A stretch of 27,617 nucleotides of DNA from Fragilaria radians (lineage: Eukaryota > Bacillariophyta > Fragilariophyceae > Fragilariales > Fragilariaceae): NCBI GenBank assembly GCA_900642245.1, contig CAAAJI010000637.1:1-27617 (forward strand). The letters run 5' to 3'. Under the pieces are notes generated by a model. The model saw nothing but the letters and a program-made list of their open reading frames with translations, searched no databases and was not told the origin of the DNA. Each line of letters begins with the position of its first letter. Positions within the stretch are counted from its first letter, which is position 1. A program made the translations under genes and the position numbers. Below are positions 1-7,297 of the stretch, in pieces.

Positions 1-307
1 GCTTGATGTTGCCGGCGCTGATCTTGCCCGGCTCCTTCGAGCCCGACTTCAGCTTGGCGGCCTTCTTGATCAGGAACGAGGCGGGCGGGGTCTTGGTGGT
101 GAACGAAAAGCTGCGGTCGGCATAGACGGTGATCACGGTCGGAATCGGCATCGCCTTTTCCATCTCCTGCGTGGCAGCGTTGAACTGCTTGCAGAATTCC
201 ATGATGTTGACGCCGCGCTGGCCCAAGGCCGGGCCGATCGGGGGCGACGGATTGGCAGCGCCCGCGGGCACCTGCAGCTTGATGTATCCGGTAATCTTCT
301 TAGCCAT
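1..307 (-). CDS. rplK: 50S ribosomal protein L11 (5' part; 3' end outside window)
   Basis: The start codon is the ATG at 307-305 and the gene runs off the window at base 1, so only about 102 N-terminal codons are visible. The protein begins MAKKITGYIKLQVPAG and continues with the PSPPIGPALGQRGVNIMEFC signature of L11, which includes the proline-rich linker region of the N-terminal domain. L11 binds the GTPase-associated region of 23S rRNA together with the L10-L12 stalk. In many bacteria rplK directly follows nusG. Here nusG ends at 9039 and about 8.7 kb of other genes separate the two, so rplK must have its own promoter, probably within 308-473. I could not place a convincing -35/-10 pair there. 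Identification is essentially certain. Confidence 0.97.
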   Translation of the reverse strand, partial: MAKKITGYIKLQVPAGAANPSPPIGPALGQRGVNIMEFCKQFNAATQEMEKAMPIPTVITVYADRSFSFTTKTPPASFLIKKAAKLKSGSKEPGKISAGNIK

Positions 308-429
308 GTATCTCACTCTGTTGTGGGACCGTACGCGGAACACCGCGACGCCCTGCTCAAGTTTAGCGGTCCAAGCGGCAGCAAGCTGCCTCCCGCAATG
401 GATTCCATCAGCGATGCCAATTGGAAGCA

Positions 430-472
430 GCGGCCCCTAATCGAAAGGATGAGAAAAGGGAAGGGGGGCCGC
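430..472. repeat. 8-bp inverted repeat after the cinA-like gene
   Basis: GCGGCCCC at 430-437 is perfectly complementary to GGGGCCGC at 465-472, with a 27-base purine-rich loop on the plus strand. It lies immediately beyond the cinA-like stop codon (474) and before rplK on the same strand. There is no T-run next to the stem, so it is not a standard intrinsic terminator. It could be a Rho-dependent end, an mRNA 3' stem, or chance in GC-rich DNA. Confidence 0.3.
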
Positions 473-473
473 G

Positions 474-998
474 TTATGCGGCGGCCGGCGCATCCAGGTG
501 GTCAATGATGAGATCGAGGGCGGAGCGCAGGCATTCGAGACGGACGTTGGCGCGGCCGATGTCGCCGAAGTGACGCTCGAGCGGGGTTACCCGGCCGTCC
601 GAACTGGCGCACGCGAAATGGACCAGCCCCGCTTCGTCGTCTTCGCCGCCGCGTCCGGCAAAACCGGTGATTGCTACCGCCACGCCCGCCTCGGAGCGGC
701 CCAAGGCTCCTTTGGCCATGGCAATCGCCACCGCCCGGCTGACCGCGCCTTCGCTGGTGATCAGCTCGCGCGGAACGCCGAGCAACTGATGTTTCGATTC
801 CTCGCTGTAGCTGACGATTCCGCGCTCGAAGCAATGGCCAAGGCCGTCGACGTCGGTCAGCAGCGAGGCAAGCAGGCCGCCCGTGCAGCTCTCGGCAGTG
901 GCGATCGTGAGCCCGGCACGGTCGATCCGTTCGAGCACTTCCGAGGTGCGGTCGTTGACATCGTCGGGGATGGCGGGGGCGAGGGTCTCTGGGTTCAT
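474..998 (-). CDS. CinA C-terminal family protein (nicotinamide-nucleotide amidohydrolase type)
   Basis: 174 residues, the usual length of stand-alone CinA C-terminal/PncC proteins. Members hydrolyse nicotinamide mononucleotide to nicotinate mononucleotide in NAD recycling. The sequence has the family hallmark TAESCTGGLLASLLT near residues 33-47, containing the presumed catalytic serine, then GIVSYSEESK and a glycine-rich AITGFAGRGG segment near 109-118. The N-terminal CinA nucleotide-binding domain is absent. The ATG at 998 has no clear Shine-Dalgarno sequence. A GGAAC-N16-CGTT promoter match at 1063-1087 lies about 65 bases upstream, suggesting general-stress control. The gene is downstream of and parallel to the hybrid kinase. 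The family call is strong; the exact substrate is inferred. Confidence 0.9.
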   Translation of the reverse strand: MNPETLAPAIPDDVNDRTSEVLERIDRAGLTIATAESCTGGLLASLLTDVDGLGHCFERGIVSYSEESKHQLLGVPRELITSEGAVSRAVAIAMAKGALGRSEAGVAVAITGFAGRGGEDDEAGLVHFACASSDGRVTPLERHFGDIGRANVRLECLRSALDLIIDHLDAPAAA

Positions 999-1062
999 CG
1001 GTCAAACATGGAACGGCCGGAGATCCGGCCGTCTGGGGGGCTCCATTGGAAACTTCCCCGGC

Positions 1063-1087
1063 AACGATGCTGCCATGGACTCGTTCC
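1063..1087 (-). promoter_or_regulatory. EcfG (general stress sigma factor)-type promoter before the cinA-like gene
   Basis: Reading the minus strand, GGAAC (1087-1083) is followed after exactly 16 bases by CGTT (1066-1063). This matches the alphaproteobacterial EcfG consensus GGAAC-N16/17-CGTT. It lies between the stop of the hybrid kinase (1100) and the start of the cinA-like gene (998), in the right orientation, predicting a leader of about 55 bases. A random match somewhere in a window this size is not very unlikely; the placement is what supports it. Confidence 0.55.
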
Positions 1088-1099
1088 CCGCCGTTGCGG

Positions 1100-3088
1100 C
1101 TATTCCGTCAGAGCACCCAAGGATTCACCGATCGCATTGCGAAGCGCATCGTGGGTGAAGGGCTTGCGCAGGATTGGGCAGGCTACGCCGGAGTCAGCCA
1201 GCGCCGCGCTGTCCCAATAACCAGTGATCAGCAGGCACGGCAGGCCCGGGTGAATGCGGGTCGCTTCGGCGATGGTCTCAGCTCCGTTGAGTCCCGGCAT
1301 TGCAAAATCGACCAGCAGGAGATCCGGTTTCCTGTTGGACAGGGCGGCGATGGCAGTGCGGCCATCGGCCACCGATTCGACGCGGTGGCCGTCGGCCTCG
1401 ACCATCTGGACCAGCGTCTCGCGCACGTCGGCGTTATCGTCGACGATCAGCAATTTGAGTTTCACGCCGGACGAGGGGGCCGGCCGTGCCGCCGACGCAC
1501 CAGCCTCCGGCGCGGACCCCGCAGCGGCTGGCAAGATCAATTGGACCGTCGAGCCTGAACCAGGCGTCGAATCGATCGTCACCCGCCCGCCGGACTGCTT
1601 GGCAACCTCGGCGACCTGCGCAAGGCCGAGTCCGGTCCCGGCGCCCTGGGCCTTGGTCGTGAAAAACGGCTCGATCGCCTGGCGGGCAGTGTCGGCATCC
1701 ATCCCCGTGCCGGTGTCGGTCACCGAGATTGCCACGCACGGACGGCCATCGTCGTCGACCGGCACCGCACGCACCGTCACAACGCCGCCCGACGGCATCG
1801 AATCCCGCGCATTGAGGATCAAGTTGAGCATCGCCAATTCGAGCTGGATCTTGTCGGACGACACGGCCGGCGTGTCTGGCGCGGCCGAGCAGTCGAGGGT
1901 GTGACAGACCTGGAGCGACTGGCTGGCCAGCTCGCACACGTTCTTCAGGATGTCGGCAACATCGAGGGTCGTGATCGCGAGCTTCTGGCGGCGACTGAAG
2001 GTCAGCAGTTGCGACGTCAAGGCAGCGGCGCGTTCGGCGCTTTCGAAGGCCCCCCTGGCGAAACGCCGCTCCCGGGGATCGAGATTGTCCGAGCGCATCA
2101 GCCGGTCGAGCGCACCGACGATCGGGGTCAGCAGATTGTTGAAGTCATGGGCGATGCCACCGGTCAACTGGCCCAGCGCCTCGAGCTTCTGCGCCTCCTG
2201 GATGCGGCGCGTAATGGCGCGGGTGTCGTCGATCTGCCGTTTTGCGACGAAGTAAAGCAGGACGGCGAGGCCGAGGCTCAGGAGCGCCGCAACGGCGATG
2301 GAAATCCAGAAGGCACGTGTGGGATTATCGAGCCGCTGCGCCTTCATCGCGACATGAGCGGTCCACTCGCTCACTTCGGATCGCGCGAAAGCGGTATAAT
2401 TGACCGTCCCCTCGAGCGTCTTGCCGCGATAGATCCCGGTGCGGGCCGGACTGGCGATCGAGCGGCGCAGATAGGTCGAGGTCGGCGTGTTGAACCGGGC
2501 GTCATTGTCGATCGAGCGGGCGACGAAATTCCCGCGTGCATCGGCCAAAGCGGCGACTTCATAGTCCCCATAGGCGCGCGGGAGCAGATTGAAGAATGAG
2601 GCGCTCGACAGGGCGACGTGAAGGGTGCGCGACCGACCGTCGGCGGCCGCCAGTCCGCGGCTGATAACGATGCAACGGCAATCGCCCAGGCGGCGTAGGA
2701 ACAGCCTTGATTGTCCCGGCGCGAGAAACGGCCCGGCAGACGATGCACTACCGAGGTCAAGCAGCCGGGTGCGGCTGCTATTGTCGTCGAGTGCAACCTC
2801 CCACCAACCGGGATTGTTGCGGCGGAATTCTTCAGCCCGGACGGTCGCAGCCGCTGCATCTCCAGTGGCGATTGCGTCGGTCGACGCAAGCGCTTCACTC
2901 GTGCTCAGTACTTCGCGAAGTAGTCCGTCCGCCCGCGCAGCAAGAAGTTGCGCGTCGGCACGGGCGTTGCGTTCGACGACACGCTGACGGTTCTGGGCGT
3001 CGAACGCCAACGCAAACGAGACGAACAGAAACAAGGGAAGCGCAGCAATCAGGGAAAGCAGCAGGAAGGAGCGTCTGTCGCTGTACAA
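1100..3088 (-). CDS. Membrane-bound hybrid sensor histidine kinase with C-terminal receiver domain
   Basis: 662 residues. A membrane segment at about 8-29 and another at about 260-281 flank a roughly 230-residue extracytoplasmic sensor region that I cannot assign to a named domain, though its length suits a Cache-like fold. The HisKA box GQLTGGIAHDFNNLL has the phospho-acceptor His314. An HATPase follows, with N-box residues near 423-427, DTGTGM at 458-463 and GTGLGLA at 484-490. A receiver domain occupies about 545-660 with acidic residues 550-551, phospho-acceptor Asp594, Thr622 and Lys642. The only usable start is TTG at 3088, preceded by GGGAG at a 7-base spacing; an in-frame stop lies 24 bases upstream. 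The gene is divergent from the PAS-HWE kinase. The HisKA type (AHDFNN) with a C-terminal receiver suggests an intramolecular phosphorelay. The signal is unknown. Confidence 0.93.
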   Translation of the reverse strand: MYSDRRSFLLLSLIAALPLFLFVSFALAFDAQNRQRVVERNARADAQLLAARADGLLREVLSTSEALASTDAIATGDAAAATVRAEEFRRNNPGWWEVALDDNSSRTRLLDLGSASSAGPFLAPGQSRLFLRRLGDCRCIVISRGLAAADGRSRTLHVALSSASFFNLLPRAYGDYEVAALADARGNFVARSIDNDARFNTPTSTYLRRSIASPARTGIYRGKTLEGTVNYTAFARSEVSEWTAHVAMKAQRLDNPTRAFWISIAVAALLSLGLAVLLYFVAKRQIDDTRAITRRIQEAQKLEALGQLTGGIAHDFNNLLTPIVGALDRLMRSDNLDPRERRFARGAFESAERAAALTSQLLTFSRRQKLAITTLDVADILKNVCELASQSLQVCHTLDCSAAPDTPAVSSDKIQLELAMLNLILNARDSMPSGGVVTVRAVPVDDDGRPCVAISVTDTGTGMDADTARQAIEPFFTTKAQGAGTGLGLAQVAEVAKQSGGRVTIDSTPGSGSTVQLILPAAAGSAPEAGASAARPAPSSGVKLKLLIVDDNADVRETLVQMVEADGHRVESVADGRTAIAALSNRKPDLLLVDFAMPGLNGAETIAEATRIHPGLPCLLITGYWDSAALADSGVACPILRKPFTHDALRNAIGESLGALTE

Positions 3089-3205
3089 TAGTCCGCTCCC
3101 GTCCCGGCCTCATCCCGCTAGGTACGTTTGCTGGCTGAAGCAAGCCGGCACGGGTGACGCAGTAGTCCAATCTTCGCCAGGACGAAGCCGGTGCTTCCCC
3201 GTGAT

Positions 3206-3234
3206 GATGCGACGTCGTATCAGGGCGACGCATC
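3206..3234 (+). promoter_or_regulatory. Bulged inverted repeat just upstream of the PAS-HWE kinase
   Basis: GATGCG at 3206-3211 plus TCG at 3215-3217 are complementary to CGACGCATC at 3226-3234, giving a 9-bp stem with a 3-base bulge and an 8-base loop. It ends two bases before the ribosome binding site GAGGAGG (3236-3242). It lies in the divergent control region between the two kinases (3089-3246). It could be a regulator-binding dyad or a leader hairpin affecting translation. I see no match to a named operator. Confidence 0.35.
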
Positions 3235-3246
3235 CGAGGAGGTCTG

Positions 3247-4284
3247 GTGAGCGAGAATGTAATGAATTCCGAAGCGGAGATCGTGGCAGGACGGCACGCG
3301 GTCCGCGACGGCGACATTTCGTTTCGCACGCTGGCCGATGCCTTGCCGCACATGATCTGGTCGACGTTGCCGGACGGATTTCACGATTATTACAACGCCC
3401 GCTGGTACGAGTTCACCGGCGTAGCCGCTGGTTCAACCGACGGGGAGGGATGGAACGACATGTTCCACCCCGACGACCAGGAACGGGCTTGGGCGGCATG
3501 GCGCTCATCCCTTGAGACGGGCGAGCCCTATGAGATCGAATATCGGCTTCGCCATCATAGCGGCGACTATCGCTGGACCCTTGGCCGAGCAGTCGCGGTG
3601 CGTGATTCGGCCGGCGAGATCGTCCGCTGGATGGGGACCTGCACCGACATCGACGACACCAAGCGGGTCGCACAGCAAAATGAAATACTGAGCCGCGAAC
3701 TCAGCCACCGGATCAAGAATATCTTTGCCGTAATTGCTGGCCTGGTGTCCCTGTCGTCGCGGCAGCAGCCCGGCAGCGAGGACTTTGCAACGACGTTGAA
3801 GCAACGCATCGGAGCGCTCGGCCGGGCGCATGAATTCGTTCGCCCCCATAGCGAGGATTCCCGGCCCGCCGAATTGCCGGGGAGCCTTCACGGCATTTTG
3901 CGCGAGATCCTTGAGCCCTATCCGGCGCTTGCGGACGGGCGCATCGCGATCGCGGGCGACGACGTCATAATCGACGATCGCGGGGCGACGCCGATCGCGC
4001 TGGTGATCCACGAACTGGCCACCAACGCCGCCAAATATGGCGCGCTGGCGGCGGCCGAGGGTGTGGTCGCCATCCGCATCACGGCGGACGAGGAACGGCT
4101 GGTGATCGAGTGGGCGGAAGACGGAGGCGGGGCCGTCCAGGGCGCCCCGGAACGCAGCGGGTTCGGCACTACCTTGATGGAATTGAGCGTGGTCAGGCAG
4201 CTTGGCGGTCAGATCGAGCGGGAATGGCGGGCCGAGGGCCTCAAAGCCACCATCGAGGTGGGTCGCGCCGCGGTGGCGCGTTAG
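3247..4284 (+). CDS. PAS domain-containing HWE-family sensor histidine kinase
   Basis: 345 residues, soluble. A PAS domain spans about 25-140 (DALPHMIWSTLPDG, later YRWTLGRAV and GTCTDIDD). The dimerisation/phospho-acceptor region has ELSHRIKNIFAVIAGLV with His154, followed by an HATPase with HELATNAAKYGAL (His255, Asn260) and the W-x-E motif at Trp289-Glu291. Those His, Trp and Glu features define the HWE family. HWE kinases in Alphaproteobacteria often feed the PhyR/EcfG general stress cascade or single-domain receivers. The GTG at 3247 is chosen because GAGGAGG lies 4 bases upstream; an ATG at 3262 is too far from it. The stop is only 3 bases from the convergent response-regulator gene, so the two are a probable but unproven cognate pair. 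Confidence 0.94.
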   Translation: MSENVMNSEAEIVAGRHAVRDGDISFRTLADALPHMIWSTLPDGFHDYYNARWYEFTGVAAGSTDGEGWNDMFHPDDQERAWAAWRSSLETGEPYEIEYRLRHHSGDYRWTLGRAVAVRDSAGEIVRWMGTCTDIDDTKRVAQQNEILSRELSHRIKNIFAVIAGLVSLSSRQQPGSEDFATTLKQRIGALGRAHEFVRPHSEDSRPAELPGSLHGILREILEPYPALADGRIAIAGDDVIIDDRGATPIALVIHELATNAAKYGALAAAEGVVAIRITADEERLVIEWAEDGGGAVQGAPERSGFGTTLMELSVVRQLGGQIEREWRAEGLKATIEVGRAAVAR

Positions 4285-4287
4285 CGC

Positions 4288-4686
4288 CTAGCCGAACAGC
4301 CGGAGCGACTCCGGCGGCGCGTCGGCATTTCCGTCGCGAAGACCAAGCGCATAATCGACCGCCCTTTTGACCGTCTCGCTGTCGGTCGGCTTGGTCAGGA
4401 CGCCGACGGTCCCGGCGATTCCGTCGCCCAGGATGCGCGGGTTGGCGGTGAGGAACAGCACGGTCACGCCCTTGGCGCTGAGTTTCTTGCCGATTTCGGG
4501 ACCGGTCAAACCGTCGCGCAGGTTGAGGTCGACCAGTGCAAGATCGAGCGTCTCGTCGAAATATTCTTCGGCAGTCGTGAGGTCGGGCGCAATTCCGACT
4601 GGCGCGAATCCGCTCTCGGCCAGGATGGATTCCAGCTCCATAGCGACCAGCACTTCGTCTTCGACGATGAGAATTTTTGCAGTCAT
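4288..4686 (-). CDS. Single-domain response regulator (receiver only)
   Basis: 132 residues, all one receiver domain. The acidic pocket is Glu9-Asp10, the phospho-acceptor Asp53 lies in LALVDLNLRDG, and Thr80 and Lys99 (FLTANP, LTKP) complete the conserved set. There is no DNA-binding or enzyme output, so it should act by protein contact or as a phosphate relay. An ATG at 4719 would add 11 residues, but the EcfG-type promoter at 4725-4749 predicts a transcript starting at about 4717, which excludes it; the ATG at 4686 also fits the family N-terminus. It is convergent with the PAS-HWE kinase (3-base gap) and divergent from the YqcI/YcgG operon. It lacks the FATGY-type motif of some alphaproteobacterial stress receivers. 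Confidence 0.9.
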   Translation of the reverse strand: MTAKILIVEDEVLVAMELESILAESGFAPVGIAPDLTTAEEYFDETLDLALVDLNLRDGLTGPEIGKKLSAKGVTVLFLTANPRILGDGIAGTVGVLTKPTDSETVKRAVDYALGLRDGNADAPPESLRLFG

Positions 4687-4724
4687 TAGCTCGTCTTGTG
4701 ATTGTAGCGACAACGTCATTTCAA

Positions 4725-4749
4725 AACGGCGGGAGCCCGATCGGGTTCC
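4725..4749 (-). promoter_or_regulatory. EcfG-type promoter for the response regulator
   Basis: On the minus strand GGAAC (4749-4745) is followed after 16 bases by CGTT (4728-4725), an exact match to the alphaproteobacterial general-stress consensus GGAAC-N16/17-CGTT. It sits 38 bases upstream of the response-regulator ATG, in the intergenic region shared with the divergent operon at 4820. The predicted transcription start is about 4715-4718. A receiver next to an HWE kinase is the kind of gene expected in this regulon, which raises confidence above a bare sequence match. Confidence 0.7.
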
Positions 4750-4819
4750 TTCATTTCAAGGCGCGACATCACAAAGGTTCGTCAATGCAACCCAATCGTG
4801 TGTTCGTCGTTGTTCAGAA

Positions 4820-5515
4820 ATGCTTCCAGTTCCCCAAGATAATTGGCACCCTCTTGCCGAGCGCTTTGCCGAGTTTATTGCCCGGGCGGATTTCCCGTGC
4901 GTCGGGGCTAAGGCCGCGCTTAACCGCGAGGGTATTCACTTCGTGGTGGCGCGCGACTTCGGCTCGGCGTGGGACGACCTGAGAATCCTGCCCGGCCTGC
5001 TCGACATCGCCAAACGTTATCGTGCCGACCCGGTCCCGTTCCAGTCGCTTGTGGTGCTGTTCGAGGCGGGCGCGCCGGCCGACGAGGAGGCGTTCGAGCG
5101 GCAATTGTGGGCGCGATTGCAATCGCTGACCGACAAGGACCAGTGGCTTGGACAGCCGGCCGACCCGCGCGTTACGCACGATCCCGAAGACCCGCATTTC
5201 GCGATGAGCTTTGGCGGCGAGGCCTTCTTCGTGGTTGGGCTCCATCCCAGATCGAGCCGTCCGGCGAGGCGGTTCGAGGCGCCGGCCATGGTGTTCAATC
5301 TCCACGATCAGTTCGAGCGGCTGCGCGAGGCAGGGCGGTACGACAAATTGCGTGGCACGATCCTGGAGCGCGACCTCAAGCTGGCGGGATCGCTCAACCC
5401 GATGCTGTCGCAGCACGGCACCAAGAGCGCGGCGCGGCAATATAGCGGACGCGCGGTAGGCGACGCCTGGCAATGCCCGTTCAGCGGTCGGCAGGACGCC
5501 CAAGATGCGGCATGA
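4820..5515 (+). CDS. YqcI/YcgG family protein (GntA-like putative haem-dependent guanidino N-oxygenase)
   Basis: 231 residues, the usual length of the YqcI/YcgG family. Recognisable family segments are FPCVGAKAAL near 25-34, FFVVGLHPRSSRPARRF near 136-152 (His142 is a candidate haem ligand), VFNLHDQFERLR near 158-169, and the C-terminal NPMLSQHG, QYSGR and WQCPF segments. The family includes GntA, the haem-dependent enzyme that N-hydroxylates a guanidino group in guanitoxin biosynthesis. That assigns a chemistry type only, and nothing here indicates that this organism makes that compound, since the other genes of that pathway are not seen. The ATG at 4820 is the only start before the conserved region; its ribosome binding site is weak. 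It is first in a coupled three-gene operon with DUF1989 and ATP-grasp genes. Confidence 0.82.
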   Translation: MLPVPQDNWHPLAERFAEFIARADFPCVGAKAALNREGIHFVVARDFGSAWDDLRILPGLLDIAKRYRADPVPFQSLVVLFEAGAPADEEAFERQLWARLQSLTDKDQWLGQPADPRVTHDPEDPHFAMSFGGEAFFVVGLHPRSSRPARRFEAPAMVFNLHDQFERLREAGRYDKLRGTILERDLKLAGSLNPMLSQHGTKSAARQYSGRAVGDAWQCPFSGRQDAQDAA

Positions 5516-6086
5516 GATCGCGCCCCGCAGCGGGGTCGCGTTTACTCTAGATGCCGGACAGCGTCTGACGGTAATTGATCCCGAGGGCGGGCAGGTGGCG
5601 GATTTGCTGGCGTTCGGCCGTCCCGACATTGGCGAGGTGCTGAGCGCTGGCCGGACGATCGATTATGCGAGCCGTATCTACCTCACCACCGGCGACCCGC
5701 TCTACTCCAATCGCTCGAACGTGATGCTCGAGATAGTCGAGGATCAGGTTGGGCGGCACGATTTTCTGCTCACCCCATGCAGCAAGGAGATGTTCCGGAT
5801 CATCTACGGCGACACCGAGCCGCATCGGGGGTGCTTCGGCAATCTCGCCGCGGGCCTGGCTCCCTACGGGGTGACGGACGACATGATCCCGACCGCGTTC
5901 AACTGTTTCATGAACGTGCCGGTCGATGGCGAGACCGGCGAGATCAAGGTGCTTCCGCCGCTGAGCAAGGCCGGCGACAAGATGGTTTTCCAGGCGAAAA
6001 TGGACCTGGTAATCGGGTTGACCGCCTGCTCGGCGTTGCAGTCCAATGGCGGCTCGTTCAAGCCGATTGCCTGGGAGATAGATTGA
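5505..6086 (+). CDS. DUF1989 family protein (urea carboxylase-associated / carboxyguanidine deiminase-like)
   Basis: 193 residues. Family features include DPEGGQVADLLAF at 25-37, LLTPCSKEMF at 88-97, GDTEPHRGCFGNL at 102-114 and GLTACSALQSNGG at 171-183. His107, Cys110 and Cys175 are candidate metal or catalytic residues. DUF1989 proteins include the urea carboxylase-associated pair characterised as carboxyguanidine deiminase (CgdA/CgdB) in guanidine breakdown. Here there is one subunit only and no urea carboxylase or allophanate hydrolase nearby, so its substrate may differ. The ATG at 5505 has AGGA 8 bases upstream and overlaps the end of the YqcI/YcgG gene by 11 bases, implying coupled translation. 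The family call is firm; the role is inferred. Confidence 0.85.
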   Translation: MRHEIAPRSGVAFTLDAGQRLTVIDPEGGQVADLLAFGRPDIGEVLSAGRTIDYASRIYLTTGDPLYSNRSNVMLEIVEDQVGRHDFLLTPCSKEMFRIIYGDTEPHRGCFGNLAAGLAPYGVTDDMIPTAFNCFMNVPVDGETGEIKVLPPLSKAGDKMVFQAKMDLVIGLTACSALQSNGGSFKPIAWEID

Positions 6087-6928
6087 ACGCTTTAGCCCTT
6101 GCTCCACGGGTCGGGGTACCGTTCCTGGCGGCGCCATGGCCGCGGTGGCGGGTTGCGCTGATCTATTGGTGGCGGCACGGACGCTGGCCCCAATTGAAGC
6201 AGCCCGAGCGCTTCACGGAGTGGGTCCAGTGGCGCAAGCTTAACGACCGACGCCGCCCCTTCGCGAGGCTGACCGACAAGGCCCACGCCAAGGACATGGC
6301 CGCCGCGCGGATCGGAGCCGAGCATGTCATCCCGACCTTGTTTTTGGGGGCGGTGCTGCCCGCGGTTGCGCCATGGCCGACGCCCTTCATCGTCAAGGCA
6401 AATCATGGCTGCGGGCAGTTCATCGTGGTCCGCACCGTGCGCGATTACCGCCGTGCGCGGGCGGTGTCGCGGCTGTGGCTGGGGCGGGGGTATGGCGGGC
6501 TGCTCGACGAATGGCATTATCGGTGCGCGCGGCGGTTGCTGCTGGTCGAGCCTTATATCGGCGGAGCGACGCTGCCGCACGATTACAAGATATTCGTGTT
6601 CGGCGGTCGGGCCGAGATCGTCCAATTGCATGTCGGGCGAGGGGTCAGGCACCGCTGGACCCAATTTGACCGCGACTGGACCCCGCTGTCGGACGATCCA
6701 ATCGAGGCCAAAGCGCCAGTCCTGCTTGGGCCGATGCTCGCCGCCGCCGAGGCGATGGCTGGCCCGGAGGATTTCCTCCGGGTCGATTTCTATTGCGAGG
6801 GCGGCCGACTTTCGTTCGGCGAGTGCTGTTTGTACCCGGGCTTAGGGCTCGATCCTTTTCGGCCCGATGCGCTGGACCTGGCGCTTGGCAAACGGTGGAC
6901 CGCCGCTCGCTCAGCCTCGCTTGCTTAG
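6083..6928 (+). CDS. TupA-like ATP-grasp protein
   Basis: 281 residues from a TTG start that overlaps the preceding stop as TTGA (4 bases), with GGGAG just upstream. The N-terminus shows the WVQWRKLNDRR and LTDKAHAKD segments typical of TupA-like ATP-grasp proteins. These are followed by PFIVKANHGCGQF (Lys105, nucleotide binding), LLLVEPYI at 152-159, DYKIFVFGG at 167-175, and FLRVDFY with LSFGECCLYPG at 231-253, which supplies the metal-binding acidic residues. Relatives are often found in polysaccharide or peptide-tailoring loci; TupA itself acts in teichuronopeptide synthesis. ATP-grasp enzymes join a carboxylate to an amine via an acyl phosphate. In this operon the partner could be a guanidino product of the two upstream enzymes (inference). 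The 3' end overlaps the convergent NTF2-like gene by 18 bases. Confidence 0.82.
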   Translation: MNALALAPRVGVPFLAAPWPRWRVALIYWWRHGRWPQLKQPERFTEWVQWRKLNDRRRPFARLTDKAHAKDMAAARIGAEHVIPTLFLGAVLPAVAPWPTPFIVKANHGCGQFIVVRTVRDYRRARAVSRLWLGRGYGGLLDEWHYRCARRLLLVEPYIGGATLPHDYKIFVFGGRAEIVQLHVGRGVRHRWTQFDRDWTPLSDDPIEAKAPVLLGPMLAAAEAMAGPEDFLRVDFYCEGGRLSFGECCLYPGLGLDPFRPDALDLALGKRWTAARSASLA

Positions 6929-7297
6929 CAACTCACCCATCAACTGGTGGACCAGGTTCACCGCCTTCAGCGGCCGGAGCATGACCTTGAACGAGGCGAT
7001 CCGCTGCCGATCCTCGGTCAGGCCTATGATATCGACGCCATTGATCGTGATCCCATCGATGACGGTCTCGAATTCCAGCACCGCACCATCCGAATTGGTC
7101 CATTCGTTGAGATAGCGAAAGCTCGGCCCGCCGAGCACATTCGCCGCGGCGTGCAGATAGGCCGCCGTGATTTCGCGGCCGCGCTGGGGCGGGTGGACAA
7201 CCGGGCTCTCGAAGACCGTATCGGGGTCGAGCAGGGCATGGAGCGCAGCTCGGTCCGGCGCCCGGATGTACTCGTGCCAGGCGTCGATCGCGGTCAT
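6911..7297 (-). CDS. NTF2-like / SnoaL-like family protein
   Basis: 128 residues with the size and pattern of the NTF2-like superfamily: an N-terminal helix AIDAWHEYIRAPD, the LHALLDPDTVFESPV segment leading into the cone, then a series of strands (VLEFETVIDGITINGVDIIGLTED) and RIASFKVMLRPLKA. Members are small-ligand binding proteins, isomerases or hydrolases, and function cannot be read from the fold. It is translationally coupled to the upstream flavoprotein: its ATG (7297-7295) overlaps that gene's TGA as ATGA. It may therefore act on or bind a product linked to the flavoprotein. No signal peptide is seen. Confidence 0.8.
   Translation of the reverse strand: MTAIDAWHEYIRAPDRAALHALLDPDTVFESPVVHPPQRGREITAAYLHAAANVLGGPSFRYLNEWTNSDGAVLEFETVIDGITINGVDIIGLTEDRQRIASFKVMLRPLKAVNLVHQLMGELLSKRG

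Noticed and set aside
498..1220. Long plus-strand reading frame across the cinA-like gene
   Set aside because: It is antisense to a clear family member and shows no domain of its own; it arises from GC-rich codon bias.
4750..4819. Guanidine riboswitch upstream of the YqcI/YcgG-DUF1989 operon
   Set aside because: I looked because of the gene families, but saw neither the paired ACGR-loop hairpins of the guanidine-II class nor other recognisable guanidine aptamer features.
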